Numbered from the stretch's first letter, positions 1 through 10,568 are shown. The stretch is DNA of 39,033 nt from Methylococcaceae bacterium (GCA_030627265.1 DAOUSK010000010.1:1-39033), one strand, 5' to 3'. Made by a program: numbers and translations. The notes: generated by a model from the sequence alone, not told the origin.

Positions 1-2
1 AT

Positions 3-205
3 GATTATCTTGAAATGTGTGAACAGGAAAAAAATGCCCCGACAAACCTTTCTCAGGTAAGTTTAGTTTGCGTTTAACGCCAGAGCTACATAGCAATATT
101 GCTGAATCGGCTGCATTAACAAAAACAAGCATAAACTCATGGGTAGTAGAAGCAGTAGAGAGCTTTTTAAATCAAGAAAAAATTAATAAGCACTCCCCTA
201 TTTAA
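3..205 (+). pseudogene. HicB-family antitoxin, 3' part, frameshifted
   Basis: The first 35 bases read as DYLEMCEQEK in one frame. From about base 29 the preceding frame continues as KKCPDKPFSGKF, then SLRLTPELH and SWVVEAVESFL, ending in a stop at 203-205. Joined, these match the usual end of HicB antitoxins: a DYLEMC segment, a (K/E)PFSGKF linker, then a ribbon-helix-helix DNA-binding domain. The join lies at a run of seven A (28-34), and the zero-frame reading there is A AAA AAT, a possible slippery site. A homopolymer indel, true decay or programmed slippage could each explain it. The gene start and any HicA toxin lie outside the window. The family call is good; whether the gene is functional is unknown. 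Confidence 0.6.
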
Positions 206-258
206 AACTATCCAGTGTATTCAGTCGTTAAAAATAGCTAAGCTAATGAGGAAAAATA

Positions 259-1473
259 ATGACACAACAGTATGATGTCTTAATTATAGGCGGTGGCATG
301 GTCGGTGCAACGGTCGCTTGTGCTCTCGGTAATAGTCCTCTAAGCGTTGCATTGATTGAACAAACCACACCCGATGCATTTTCCCCCGAGCAAGCACATG
401 ATATGCGTGTTTCTGCTTTGAGTATTGCCTCGCAACAAATACTGCAAACCTTAGGTGTATGGGAGGCTATTTTAGATATGCGTAGCTGTCCTTTTAAGCG
501 TATGCGTGTTTGGGAAACGGCTGGCGATACGGAATTTAATAGTTCGACCATTGATTATGATGCGTTGGGTTATATCGTCGAAAATCGCGTCACCCAATTA
601 GCCTTATTAGAGCGCGTTAAAGATTTCAGCAATGTGACTTTATTATGTCCTAGCCGTATTAAAAATTTACAATATCAAGAAGGCAATACCACAGTAGAAC
701 TTGAGGATGGCACAAACTTATCAGCAAAAATTACAGTCGGTGCCGATGGAGGGCAATCTCGCTTAAGACAAGCTGCTCATATTGGTGTCACCAGTTGGGA
801 TTATCAGCAACATGCAATGGTCATCAATGTAGCAACAGATTATGAGCAGCAAGATATTACTTGGCAGCGTTTTGTCTCTACTGGACCACAAGCATTTTTA
901 CCTTTAAGTGGAAAAAATGGCTCAATTGTTTGGTACAACACGCCCGAATCAATTAAACGATTGAAAGCACTGCCTTACGAATCGCTGCTCTCCGAAATGA
1001 CTGAAACCTTTCCTGATTGCCTCGGTAAAATCACCACAATATTAGGGCTTGCTAGCTTTCCATTAAAGCGCCAACATGCACAATCTTATGTTAAACAAGG
1101 TATTGCGCTAGTCGGCGATGCAGCACATATGATTAACCCACTGGCAGGACAAGGCGTTAATATTGGATTATTAGATGCCGCTTGTTTAGCTGAAGTTTTA
1201 TTAGACGCAGATAGAGCTGGTAAAAATATTGCTGACCTCACTGTATTAAAACGTTACGAACGCTTACGCCGTAATGAAAATCTAAAAATGATGACGGTTA
1301 TGGATGTGTTTTATCGGACTTTTAGCAATAAAAGCCTGCCCCTGAAATTTTTAAGAAATTTAGGTTTAGGCTTAGCTGAACGCATCACACCGCTTAAAAA
1401 TAAAGTGATGCGCGGCGCAATGGGCTTAGAAGGCAATCTGCCAAAATTAGCCAAAGGTGAAAGCATTCTATAG
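259..1473 (+). CDS. ubiF: UbiF-type FAD-dependent ubiquinone biosynthesis hydroxylase
   Basis: A 404-residue flavoprotein monooxygenase that hydroxylates the aromatic ring of polyprenylated ubiquinone precursors, normally in a membrane-associated Ubi complex. The N-terminal FAD-binding loop is IIGGGMVG (residues 9-16), and the second FAD motif GDAAHMINPLAGQGVN begins at residue 286. Several stretches resemble E. coli UbiF more than UbiH or UbiI: LGVWEAI with DMRSCPFKR, the TWQRF/GPQAFLPL segment, and the C-terminal FLRNLGL. Ring-position specificity varies among UbiF/H/I/M paralogues, so the exact step is inferred. The ATG at 259 has a GAGGAA ribosome site about seven bases upstream. The stop is two bases before the downstream permease start, implying co-transcription. 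Confidence 0.85.
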   Translation: MTQQYDVLIIGGGMVGATVACALGNSPLSVALIEQTTPDAFSPEQAHDMRVSALSIASQQILQTLGVWEAILDMRSCPFKRMRVWETAGDTEFNSSTIDYDALGYIVENRVTQLALLERVKDFSNVTLLCPSRIKNLQYQEGNTTVELEDGTNLSAKITVGADGGQSRLRQAAHIGVTSWDYQQHAMVINVATDYEQQDITWQRFVSTGPQAFLPLSGKNGSIVWYNTPESIKRLKALPYESLLSEMTETFPDCLGKITTILGLASFPLKRQHAQSYVKQGIALVGDAAHMINPLAGQGVNIGLLDAACLAEVLLDADRAGKNIADLTVLKRYERLRRNENLKMMTVMDVFYRTFSNKSLPLKFLRNLGLGLAERITPLKNKVMRGAMGLEGNLPKLAKGESIL

Positions 1474-1475
1474 TT

Positions 1476-2240
1476 ATGAATAATTCTATTGCCTTTCGTA
1501 CTATTTTATTTAAAGAAATTCGCCGCTTCACACGTATTTGGCCGCAAACTTTATTGCCTCCTGCGATCACCACTTCTTTATACTTTTTAATTTTTGGACA
1601 ATTAATGGGTGAGCGTATCGGCCCGATTAATGGTGTCAGCTATATCGACTATATTGTGCCTGGCATTATTCTGATGTCGGTTATTAGCCACTCTTATTCC
1701 AATGTCGTTTCTTCTTTTTACTCAACTAAATTTCAGCGCCATATAGAAGAATTACTCGTTTCACCTGTCCCTAATTGGATTATTTTGACAGGTTATATAG
1801 GTGGAGGTGTGACGCGTGGCGTATTAGTTGGCCTTGTGGTGACAGGTATTTCAATGTTCTTCACCACACTAACCGTGGTTAACCCTTACCTCAGTGTTGG
1901 CGTTGTCATTCTAACGTCCCTACTATTCTCATTAGCAGGTTTTATCAATGCTATTTTTGCTGATAGCTTTGATGATATTTCGATTATTCCTAACTTTGTT
2001 TTAACGCCGCTTAGCTATTTAGGTGGGGTGTTTTATTCGGTTTCTATGCTGCCAGAACTATGGCAAAACATTGCTTTAGGTAATCCTATTTTATATATGA
2101 TTAATGCTTTTCGTTATAGCTTAATTGGCCTGTCTGATATCAATGTTTGTCTCGCTGTCAGCGTTACATCTGGCTTTATCGTACTGCTATTTTCTTTTTG
2201 CTTATGGTTATTGCATAAAGGCATTGGGATTAAGAGCTGA
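1476..2240 (+). CDS. yadH: ABC-2 type transporter permease, YadH-like
   Basis: A 254-residue inner-membrane permease of the ABC-2 family, closely resembling E. coli YadH. It has the same length and the same signature blocks: the N-terminal EIRRFTRIWPQTLLPP, then IEELLVSPVP (about residues 90-99), FDDISIIPNFVLTPLSYLGG and NPILYMINAFRY near the C-terminus. About six hydrophobic segments are visible. The exported substrate of YadGH systems is not established. The start lies two bases after the ubiF-like stop with no independent ribosome site, so translation is probably coupled. The ATPase that normally sits immediately upstream (YadG) is absent here; the permease must pair with an ATPase encoded elsewhere, or the upstream gene has been swapped. 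Confidence 0.87.
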   Translation: MNNSIAFRTILFKEIRRFTRIWPQTLLPPAITTSLYFLIFGQLMGERIGPINGVSYIDYIVPGIILMSVISHSYSNVVSSFYSTKFQRHIEELLVSPVPNWIILTGYIGGGVTRGVLVGLVVTGISMFFTTLTVVNPYLSVGVVILTSLLFSLAGFINAIFADSFDDISIIPNFVLTPLSYLGGVFYSVSMLPELWQNIALGNPILYMINAFRYSLIGLSDINVCLAVSVTSGFIVLLFSFCLWLLHKGIGIKS

Positions 2241-2291
2241 TAAGTCCTGATGCAGGATTATTTCAACTTTTTGGATTAGCAACACAAAACC

Positions 2292-2370
2292 GTAGCCCGT
2301 ATGGAGGTACGGAATACGGGGTAAGCAACTGCAGCGAATGCCTGTATTCCGCAAGCTTCATACAGGCTAC
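2292..2370. repeat. Dispersed palindromic repeat, family A, copy 1
   Basis: An imperfect inverted repeat of about 79 bp. The left arm begins GTAGCCCGTATG and continues to GGAATACGGG; the right arm runs CCTGTATTCCGC to CATACAGGCTAC. It lies between the convergent yadH-like and parA genes and could act as a bidirectional transcript end. A second copy is at 36269-36350, and an isolated arm-like piece is at 29791-29807. Confidence 0.75.
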
Positions 2371-2469
2371 TTACTAATCATTTTATAAACGCTTAATGAA
2401 ATTAAATCGCCTTTAAAAGTACCAATAAACCGCCCCAAAAACACCGTGGAGCGATTTCAAACAATCAAC

Positions 2470-3243
2470 TTAACCATGTATCTCTATATGTAACTCTCTA
2501 AATTCATTAGTCAATTTATGATTAGGCGCATAATGCACTAAAGGCTTTGCCTCACTATGTGATTCACGCACTTTAACCGACGATGAAATTTTAGCTTCGA
2601 GTACAGGCAACCCCTCAGCTATCAACTCATCAACGATTTGTTTAGGTAACTTAGCCTGTGCTTGGAATTGGTTAACAATGATGCCTTCTACTTCTAAGTC
2701 GGAGTTATGGTCTGCTTTCACTTCTTCTAATGCGTGCATCAAGCTATATAAAGCTTCACGTGCAAAGGTATCGCAATCAAAAGGGATTAAACATTTATTG
2801 GCCGCAATTAAAGCAGATTGGCTATAAAAATTAAGCACTGGCGGCGTATCGATATAAATTTCATCGAAGTCTTCTAGCTTATCTAGCTCTTCTTTTAATT
2901 TGAAGATTTTATAGCGTGACTCTAATCGCCCTTGTAGCTGTTCTAATTCGGGGTGTGCAGGTAGTACAAACAAATTAGGAAACGGAGTTTCATGAATTAA
3001 CTCATCCATACTAGCGCCTTGCGCACCAAAGATACCTAAGCTTAAGCAACCTTTAAAAAAGCTTGCGATGGTTTTATTGGCATCCTTTTCTTTCTCGCCC
3101 AATAAATACTGAGTCGAATTAGCTTGAATATCTAAGTCAACGACTAAGGTTCGTTTGCCTTCCATCGCACTGATGGCCGCTAAATTACATGTAATAGTAG
3201 ATTTACCTACCCCACCTTTTTGATTAAAGACAACTCTGCGCAT
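2470..3243 (-). CDS. ParA-family (MinD/ParA/Soj) ATPase, no ParB partner
   Basis: A 257-residue deviant-Walker P-loop ATPase. The N-terminus holds KGGVGKST (residues 9-16) with both the signature and catalytic lysines. The Walker A' region is VVDLDIQANST (about 38-48) and the Walker B-like strand is IYIDTPP (about 129-135). ParA proteins form ATP-dependent dimers on DNA or membrane to position plasmids, chromosomes or protein clusters. No parB, parS-like array or cargo gene is adjacent, so its cargo cannot be read from context. The ATG has a GAGGAA ribosome site seven bases upstream. The gene converges with the yadH-like gene and is downstream of, and in the same direction as, the zinc-ribbon gene, 180 bp away. 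Confidence 0.85.
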   Translation of the reverse strand: MRRVVFNQKGGVGKSTITCNLAAISAMEGKRTLVVDLDIQANSTQYLLGEKEKDANKTIASFFKGCLSLGIFGAQGASMDELIHETPFPNLFVLPAHPELEQLQGRLESRYKIFKLKEELDKLEDFDEIYIDTPPVLNFYSQSALIAANKCLIPFDCDTFAREALYSLMHALEEVKADHNSDLEVEGIIVNQFQAQAKLPKQIVDELIAEGLPVLEAKISSSVKVRESHSEAKPLVHYAPNHKLTNEFRELHIEIHG

Positions 3244-3277
3244 GGTATTCCTCGTTAGTCCCTGCTAGTAAAATGCC

Positions 3278-3306
3278 ATTATAGGCATAAATTCATAAAA
3301 CTATAA
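3278..3306 (-). promoter_or_regulatory. Candidate sigma-70 promoter for the parA-like gene
   Basis: On the minus strand a perfect TATAAT lies at 3283-3278. Seventeen bases upstream is a weak -35-like hexamer, TTATAG (3306-3301). It is 35-40 bases before the ATG at 3243. The -10 is strong, but the -35 matches the consensus in only about three positions. Confidence 0.35.
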
Positions 3307-3423
3307 AAACAACCTAACTTCTTATTATCAACAAACACTGGTACGCAGGTCTGGATAATGAAAAACTACAAAACAACTATTTAAGCTATTGTACCCATTT
3401 ATTAAATAGGTAGTTATAGCTGA

Positions 3424-3912
3424 TTAAATTCGTACAAAAGACGTTGCACCACATTCTGGGCACTCAGGGACAATCCCTGCTTCTTTAAAAGCAATGATTT
3501 TGCCACATTTTTCACAGCGCAATGATCCTGGCCCAGTGACATCGCCTGATTGATAAGTATGGCTGTATTGCTCTGCATTTTGTGCAATCTTATCTAGCTC
3601 TAAGCGTGTTTTATCGGCAACACTTAAAAAAGAATCGAGAGCAAAATTTTCTAGTAATTCAATATCAAACTTTAACCATTCCGCTAAAGAATCATTACTA
3701 TTATCGTCCAATGAATGCGCAGCATGATGTATATCTCGTGAAACAGCATCGGCAATATGGCTGATTTCTTCTTGTGATAAGCCACCAATTTCACTTAATT
3801 TTTCTTTGCCTTGCTCTAAGCTATCAGCAATTGAATGCACCGTATCATCCATTGCTTCATAGGTGTATTCCATAAAATCGTTATACGCTTTTATTAATTT
3901 GTTATCACTCAT
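3424..3912 (-). CDS. ybeL: Zinc-ribbon protein, YbeL/DUF1451 family
   Basis: A 162-residue soluble protein. The first two thirds are helical and acidic (repeated EQGKEKL and HIADAVSRDI-type heptads). The C-terminus is a zinc ribbon with CEKCGK and CPECG pairs of cysteines (about residues 133-155), preceded by YQSGDVTGPGSL, a hallmark of the YbeL family. The biochemical role is not known. I take the ATG at 3912, which has AGGAG eight bases upstream, rather than the TTG one codon earlier. It is divergent from leuS, as ybeL is in E. coli, so the two may share the short 84-bp promoter region. Confidence 0.85.
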   Translation of the reverse strand: MSDNKLIKAYNDFMEYTYEAMDDTVHSIADSLEQGKEKLSEIGGLSQEEISHIADAVSRDIHHAAHSLDDNSNDSLAEWLKFDIELLENFALDSFLSVADKTRLELDKIAQNAEQYSHTYQSGDVTGPGSLRCEKCGKIIAFKEAGIVPECPECGATSFVRI

Positions 3913-3957
3913 CAAAATATCTCCTAAAAAATGGGCTTTAGATTTGTTGCTCTGTAA

Positions 3958-6441
<2,484 letters not shown>

Positions 6442-6463
6442 CTTAGCAGTGCCATCTAAGCTA

Positions 6464-6943
6464 ATGAAAAGCCCAGTGCTTTTCATTATGCTTTTTTTAA
6501 CCACCGCTTGTGGCTATCACTTGCGTGGCAGTGTTGAATTGCCGGAAGCCTTAAATAATATTTTCATCTCTAATGCTTCACCTGCTCTTAAATCAGCGTT
6601 TAACAAAATATATGGAGATAAACTCACTAAATCATCGACTGAAGCAGAGGTGGTGATAAAAATATTAAAAGAAAACCTTATTCGCCGCACTATTTCTACT
6701 GATACATCGGGTTATTCCAATGAATTCGCGCTTGTTTATCGCTTAGACTTTAATATTTTAGACGGCCAAGGAAAAATACTCAGTGCTAATCAAAAAGTAA
6801 GATTAAACAAATCTTATTTTAATGACCAAAGTGGTGCCACGCTATTAGCAAAAGATAGCGAAGAAGCCTTATTACGCAAAGAGTTATACAGCCAAGCGGT
6901 TTATGCTATCACCAGTAAAACTAGAGCGGTGTTAATAAAATAA
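6464..6943 (+). CDS. lptE: LPS-assembly lipoprotein LptE
   Basis: A 159-residue outer-membrane lipoprotein that plugs the LptD barrel and helps insert lipopolysaccharide into the outer leaflet. The start is taken at the ATG at 6464. It gives a short signal sequence, MKSPVLFIMLFLTTAC, with the lipobox LTTAC placing the lipidated cysteine at residue 16. The next residues, GYHLRGSVELP, are typical of LptE. An upstream in-frame start at 6407 would overlap leuS and bury the signal peptide, so it is rejected. It follows leuS by 22 bases and precedes holA by one base, the same order as in E. coli. The ribosome site is weak, suggesting coupling to leuS. Confidence 0.92.
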   Translation: MKSPVLFIMLFLTTACGYHLRGSVELPEALNNIFISNASPALKSAFNKIYGDKLTKSSTEAEVVIKILKENLIRRTISTDTSGYSNEFALVYRLDFNILDGQGKILSANQKVRLNKSYFNDQSGATLLAKDSEEALLRKELYSQAVYAITSKTRAVLIK

Positions 6944-6944
6944 T

Positions 6945-7958
6945 ATGTGGTTAAAAGCAGAACAATTAGCCAGCGCACTTAACAAACAACTGGCTCCCGT
7001 TTATTTTTTAAGTGGTGACGAGCCGTTACAACTGGGTGAAGCAGCCGATGCAATTAGGTTGGCTGCCAAACAAGCAGGCTATGAAAACCGAGAAGTGCTC
7101 ACTGTTGATAAGTCTTTTAAATGGGCTGAACTTTTACAATCTGCTGATTCATTTTCAATTTTTTCCGATAAAAAAATCATTGATTTGCGTATTCCATCAG
7201 GCAAGCCTGGTATGGAAGGCAGTAAGGCGCTAACCGCTTACTGCCAACGCTTACCCGAAGATACGCTATTGCTAATCAGTTCTGGTAAGTTAGATAAATC
7301 TGCTAAAAACTCTAAGTGGGCAACAACGCTAGAAAAATCAGGTGTTGCCATGCAAATCTGGCCCTTAGCGGGCAATGATTTAATTCAATGGCTACAGCAG
7401 CGTTTACAAAGTAAAGGGCTTACCGCGGATAGAACTGACATACAGCTAATTGCATCTCGGGTAGAAGGCAATTTATTGGCTGCGGCTCAAGAGGTCGAAA
7501 AACTCTTTGTCTTATATGGTGCTTGCCAACTAAGCAGTGCGCAAATTGAAAATGCCGTTGCCGATTCATCTCGCTACGATGTTTTCAACTTAGTTGATGC
7601 CGCCTTATCTGGCAAGCTAGATCGCGCAGAAAAAATATTGACCGCCTTAAAGCATGAAGCGATTGCAGCCCCAGTCGTACTCTGGGCTTTAACAAGAGAA
7701 ACACGAAATTTAATCCATATTCAACAACAACTCGCAGACGGACAAGCAAAAAACAGTGTCTTTATGCGCTATCAAGTTTGGGGTAACCGCCAAAAACTGA
7801 TTGACTTTGCACTTGGCAAATTAAAACGCGACAATTTAATGCAAGCACTCTTACTTGCCGCTAAAACAGATAGACAAATTAAAGGCGAAGAACTCGGTAA
7901 TAGCTGGGATAGCCTTTTGCAAATTGTTTGTATTCTTGCAGGTAAAGCAGTTAGTTAA
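6945..7958 (+). CDS. holA: DNA polymerase III delta subunit
   Basis: A 337-residue clamp-loader subunit that opens the beta clamp. The N-terminus LAPVYFLSGDEPLQLGEAADAIR matches the family opening, in which the P-loop-like site is degenerate because delta does not bind ATP. Later landmarks are LLISSGKLDKSAKNSKW (about residue 108) and the central VEGNLLAAAQEVEKL helix. The C-terminal collar domain ends ELGNSWDSLLQIVCILAG. Length and position directly after lptE agree with HolA. In many gammaproteobacteria nadD follows; here the cluster stops and palindromic repeats begin. Confidence 0.94.
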   Translation: MWLKAEQLASALNKQLAPVYFLSGDEPLQLGEAADAIRLAAKQAGYENREVLTVDKSFKWAELLQSADSFSIFSDKKIIDLRIPSGKPGMEGSKALTAYCQRLPEDTLLLISSGKLDKSAKNSKWATTLEKSGVAMQIWPLAGNDLIQWLQQRLQSKGLTADRTDIQLIASRVEGNLLAAAQEVEKLFVLYGACQLSSAQIENAVADSSRYDVFNLVDAALSGKLDRAEKILTALKHEAIAAPVVLWALTRETRNLIHIQQQLADGQAKNSVFMRYQVWGNRQKLIDFALGKLKRDNLMQALLLAAKTDRQIKGEELGNSWDSLLQIVCILAGKAVS

Positions 7959-7967
7959 GCTCTTAGC

Positions 7968-8187
7968 TTTTGGTACGCTGACTTTAGAGACTGTGAAAGT
8001 ATTATGCGTAGGTTGGGCTGAAGCATGAAGCCCAACAACTGACGCTAGATAAGCCATTGATTGTTGTGGCTTCGCAAGCTCAGCCACAACCTACGAAACC
8101 TGTTTTTTAAGGTTATTATTGAATACTTTCACAGACTCTTTGCCTGCTTTTTTAGATAGAAAGCAGGCTAAAGCCAGCGTACCAAAA
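7968..8187. repeat. Nested (three-layer) palindromic element
   Basis: Three concentric inverted repeats are visible. The outer arms are TTTTGGTACGCTGACTTT (7968-7985) and its complement at 8170-8187, matching 17 of 18. The middle arms are AGAGACTGTGAAAGTATT (7986-8003) and 8122-8139, again 17 of 18. The inner arms are GTAGGTTGGGCTGAAGC... (8008-8038) and ...AGCCACAACCTAC (8061-8094), an imperfect pair in which each arm also folds into its own 8-bp hairpin. A further hairpin, GCCTGCTTT/AAAGCAGGC, lies at 8142-8168. There is no coding potential. This looks like one MITE/REP-like sequence inserted within another downstream of holA. Confidence 0.8.
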
Positions 8188-8190
8188 TAC

Positions 8191-8250
8191 GGGTAAAGTA
8201 TGATGCATTGCAACCCTTATCATCCGAAAGGCACGCAATGCGTACCCTAC
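8191..8250. repeat. Imperfect palindrome ending in CCCTAC
   Basis: GGGTA plus GCATTGC (8191-8195, 8205-8211) faces GCAATGC plus TACCC (8235-8241, 8243-8247), with an unpaired bulge on the left arm. It abuts the nested element and resembles the same class of dispersed repeat bounded by GTAGG/CCTAC-type ends. No second copy was found in the window. Confidence 0.4.
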
Positions 8251-8318
8251 TGTAATTCCCTGTCTTTACTCCCTAGCCATAACAATCAGTGCCTAATAAA
8301 TTAATTTTTCTGGCCTCT

Positions 8319-8346
8319 CTTGAAAAACAAATATTTGTCCTAATCT
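8319..8346 (+). promoter_or_regulatory. Sigma-32-like heat-shock promoter for htpG
   Basis: A perfect CTTGAAA (-35 of RpoH promoters) lies at 8319-8325, followed by a 13-base spacer and CCTAATCT at 8339-8346. The -10 agrees with CCCCATNT in six of eight positions. It is 41 bases before the htpG ATG, and htpG is a classic RpoH target. The spacer contains the perfect 12-bp palindrome ACAAATATTTGT. Confidence 0.6.
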
Positions 8347-8386
8347 TATCGGAAGTAATTATTTTTATTTTAGGAACCCCTAGCTC

Positions 8387-10315
8387 ATGACTGTAGAAGC
8401 AAAAAAAGAAACCTTAGGCTTTCAAACGGAAGTTAAACATTTATTACATTTAATGATTCATTCTTTATATAGTAATAAAGAAATTTTCTTACGTGAATTA
8501 ATTTCTAACGCATCTGATGCATCTGATAAATTACGTTTTGAAGCTTTATCGAATGACGGCCTTTATGAGGGTAATAGTGATTTAAGTATTCGCATTGCTT
8601 TTGATAAAGACGCTAAAACTATTACTATTAGCGATAATGGTATTGGTATGACTCGTGATGAAGTTCAAGAGCATATTGGAACGATTGCTAAATCAGGCAC
8701 TAAACAGTTTTTTGAAAAACTAACCGGTGATGAAGCAAAAGATAGCGAGCTAATCGGTCAATTTGGTGTGGGTTTTTACGCAAGTTTTATTGTTGCTGAT
8801 AAAGTAACGCTTGTTACTCGCAAAGCAGGTAGCGAAGAAGCGGTTATGTGGGAGTCAGCGGGCGAAGGCGACTACACATTAGAAACTGTTGAGAAAGTTG
8901 GTCGCGGAACCGATGTTATCTTGCACCTAAAAGACGCTGAAACTGAATTCTTAGATGATTTCCGTCTACGTTCAATTGTTAAAAAATTCTCAGACCATAT
9001 TTCTTTACCTATTGTTATGGATAAAGAAGTGCCTGCTGAAAAAGATGAAGAAGGCAATGAAACAGCGCCTGCTAAAATCGAAGATGAAACAGTTAACAGT
9101 GCTTCTGCTTTATGGACTAAATCTAAAGAAGGTTTATCTGATGAAGACTACAGCGAGTTCTACAAACATGTAGCACATGATTTCCAAGATCCATTAACAC
9201 ATATTCATAGCAAAGTAGAAGGCACCAACGAATACACAATGTTATTGTATGTTCCTGCTCGTGCTCCTTTTGATATGTGGGATAAAGACGCAAAACACGG
9301 TATTAAATTATACGTGCGTAAAGTCTTTATTATGGATGATGCTGATGAATTAATGCCTCGCTACTTACGTTTTATCCGTGGTGTGATTGATACTGACTCG
9401 CTGCCTTTGAACGTATCACGTGAAATTTTGCAACAAAGCAAAAAAATTAACGTTATCAAAGCAGGCGCGGTTAAAAAAGTACTCGGCTTGCTAGAAAGCA
9501 TGGCTAAAAATGACAAAGAGAAATATGCTACATTCTGGAAAGAGTTTGGTAATGTCATCAAAGAAGGCCCGATTGAAGATACTAAAAACAAAGAGCGTAT
9601 TGCTAAATTAATGCGTTTTGCTTCAACAGAAGCAAATACAGATGCACAAGAAGTTTCTTTAGAAGATTACATTGGTCGCATGAAAGAAGACCAAGATAAA
9701 ATCTACTACGTGACTGCGGATAATTTTACTGCGGCTAAAAATAGCCCGCATTTAGAAATCTTCCGTAAAAAAGGCATTGAAGTTCTATTATTATCTGATC
9801 GTGTTGATGAGTGGTTAGTTTCACACCTAAATGATTTTGATGGCAAAGTTTTACAATCGGTTGCTAAAGGTCAATTAGATTTAGATAAATTTGATACTGA
9901 AGAAGATAAAAAAGAACAAGAAGAGACTTCTAAAGATTTCGAATCAGTATTAACTCAAGTGAAAGAAGTACTAGGCGACAAAGTTAGTGAGGTGCGTATT
10001 AGTCACCGTTTAACTGCCTCCCCTTCTTGTTTAGTGTCTGAGCAAGATGCGATGAGCTTAAACATGGAACGCATCATGAAAGAAGCGGGTCAAGATTTAA
10101 GCATGATGGGCATGGGCGGCAACAAGCCAGTGTTTGAAATAAACGCTGAGCACGCTTTAGTCGCTAAACTAAAAGACGAGCAAGATGATGATCGTTTTGC
10201 CGCTTTAACAGGTATTTTATTCGACCAAGCCATTTTAAGTGAAGGTGGGCAGTTAGATGACCCTGCTGATTTTGTACATAACTTAAATGACTTATTACAA
10301 GGTTTATTGAAATAA
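8387..10315 (+). CDS. htpG: Molecular chaperone HtpG (Hsp90)
   Basis: A 642-residue ATP-dependent chaperone dimer. The N-terminal GHKL ATPase domain shows [17 protein letters not shown] (about residues 34-50, catalytic Glu and Mg-binding Asn), then ISDNGIGMT and the lid/GFYASF block ([11 protein letters not shown]). The middle domain carries LPLNVSRE with the conserved Arg of the catalytic loop. The C-terminal dimerisation domain ends [17 protein letters not shown]. The length is normal for the family. The ATG has TAGGAA upstream. A sigma-32-like promoter precedes it and a strong terminator follows, so it is a single-gene transcription unit. Confidence 0.97.
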   Translation: MTVEAKKETLGFQTEVKHLLHLMIHSLYSNKEIFLRELISNASDASDKLRFEALSNDGLYEGNSDLSIRIAFDKDAKTITISDNGIGMTRDEVQEHIGTIAKSGTKQFFEKLTGDEAKDSELIGQFGVGFYASFIVADKVTLVTRKAGSEEAVMWESAGEGDYTLETVEKVGRGTDVILHLKDAETEFLDDFRLRSIVKKFSDHISLPIVMDKEVPAEKDEEGNETAPAKIEDETVNSASALWTKSKEGLSDEDYSEFYKHVAHDFQDPLTHIHSKVEGTNEYTMLLYVPARAPFDMWDKDAKHGIKLYVRKVFIMDDADELMPRYLRFIRGVIDTDSLPLNVSREILQQSKKINVIKAGAVKKVLGLLESMAKNDKEKYATFWKEFGNVIKEGPIEDTKNKERIAKLMRFASTEANTDAQEVSLEDYIGRMKEDQDKIYYVTADNFTAAKNSPHLEIFRKKGIEVLLLSDRVDEWLVSHLNDFDGKVLQSVAKGQLDLDKFDTEEDKKEQEETSKDFESVLTQVKEVLGDKVSEVRISHRLTASPSCLVSEQDAMSLNMERIMKEAGQDLSMMGMGGNKPVFEINAEHALVAKLKDEQDDDRFAALTGILFDQAILSEGGQLDDPADFVHNLNDLLQGLLK

Positions 10316-10338
10316 ACAGTTAACAAGTCTGTATAACG

Positions 10339-10366
10339 AAAAAGGCCGCATAATGCGGCCTTTTTT
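10339..10366. terminator. Bidirectional Rho-independent terminator after htpG
   Basis: The stem AAGGCCGCA/TGCGGCCTT with a TAA loop is followed by a run of T on the plus strand and, because of the leading A run, by T on the minus strand too. It separates the convergent htpG and mini PEP-CTERM-like genes. Confidence 0.9.
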
Positions 10367-10391
10367 GTATTTAAATTTCAGTAGAACAGTC

Positions 10392-10568
10392 TCAGCTATC
10401 CGTTTTTTTATTGGCAGCAAAAAAACCCAAAATAACACTACCAAATAACCATATTGCGCTAGGGCTACTATCGGCATAAGCTACCAAATCAGATGTAACT
10501 GCCATAACGCTCGGTACCTGTGTAAAAAATAGTATCAACAAACTGGTACACAATAGAATTTTTAACAT
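10392..10568 (-). CDS. Mini PEP-CTERM-like secreted protein (58 aa)
   Basis: A 58-residue protein starting at the ATG at 10568, which has a near-perfect AAGGAGG ribosome site seven bases upstream; the TTG at 10574 sits too close to that site. The first 23 residues form a signal peptide ending PSVMA. After only about a dozen mature residues comes PSAIWLFGSVILGFF followed by the charged AANKKTDS. This resembles the VPLPxAxWLFGSGLLGLxGxxRRK tail of PEP-CTERM proteins that exosortase recognises in many environmental Gram-negatives. The basic end is weak and the Pro-Glu-Pro element is degenerate. It might instead be a small two-segment membrane peptide. The convergent neighbour is htpG; the divergent neighbour is the TRAP protein. 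Confidence 0.6.
   Translation of the reverse strand: MLKILLCTSLLILFFTQVPSVMAVTSDLVAYADSSPSAIWLFGSVILGFFAANKKTDS

Noticed and set aside
2292-2370. CRISPR-like repeat units
   Set aside because: The repeats are dispersed palindromes kilobases apart, without regular spacers or cas genes.
7851-8087. A 78-residue minus-strand frame at the holA end
   Set aside because: It overlaps holA and the nested palindrome, has no ribosome site and no recognisable domain.
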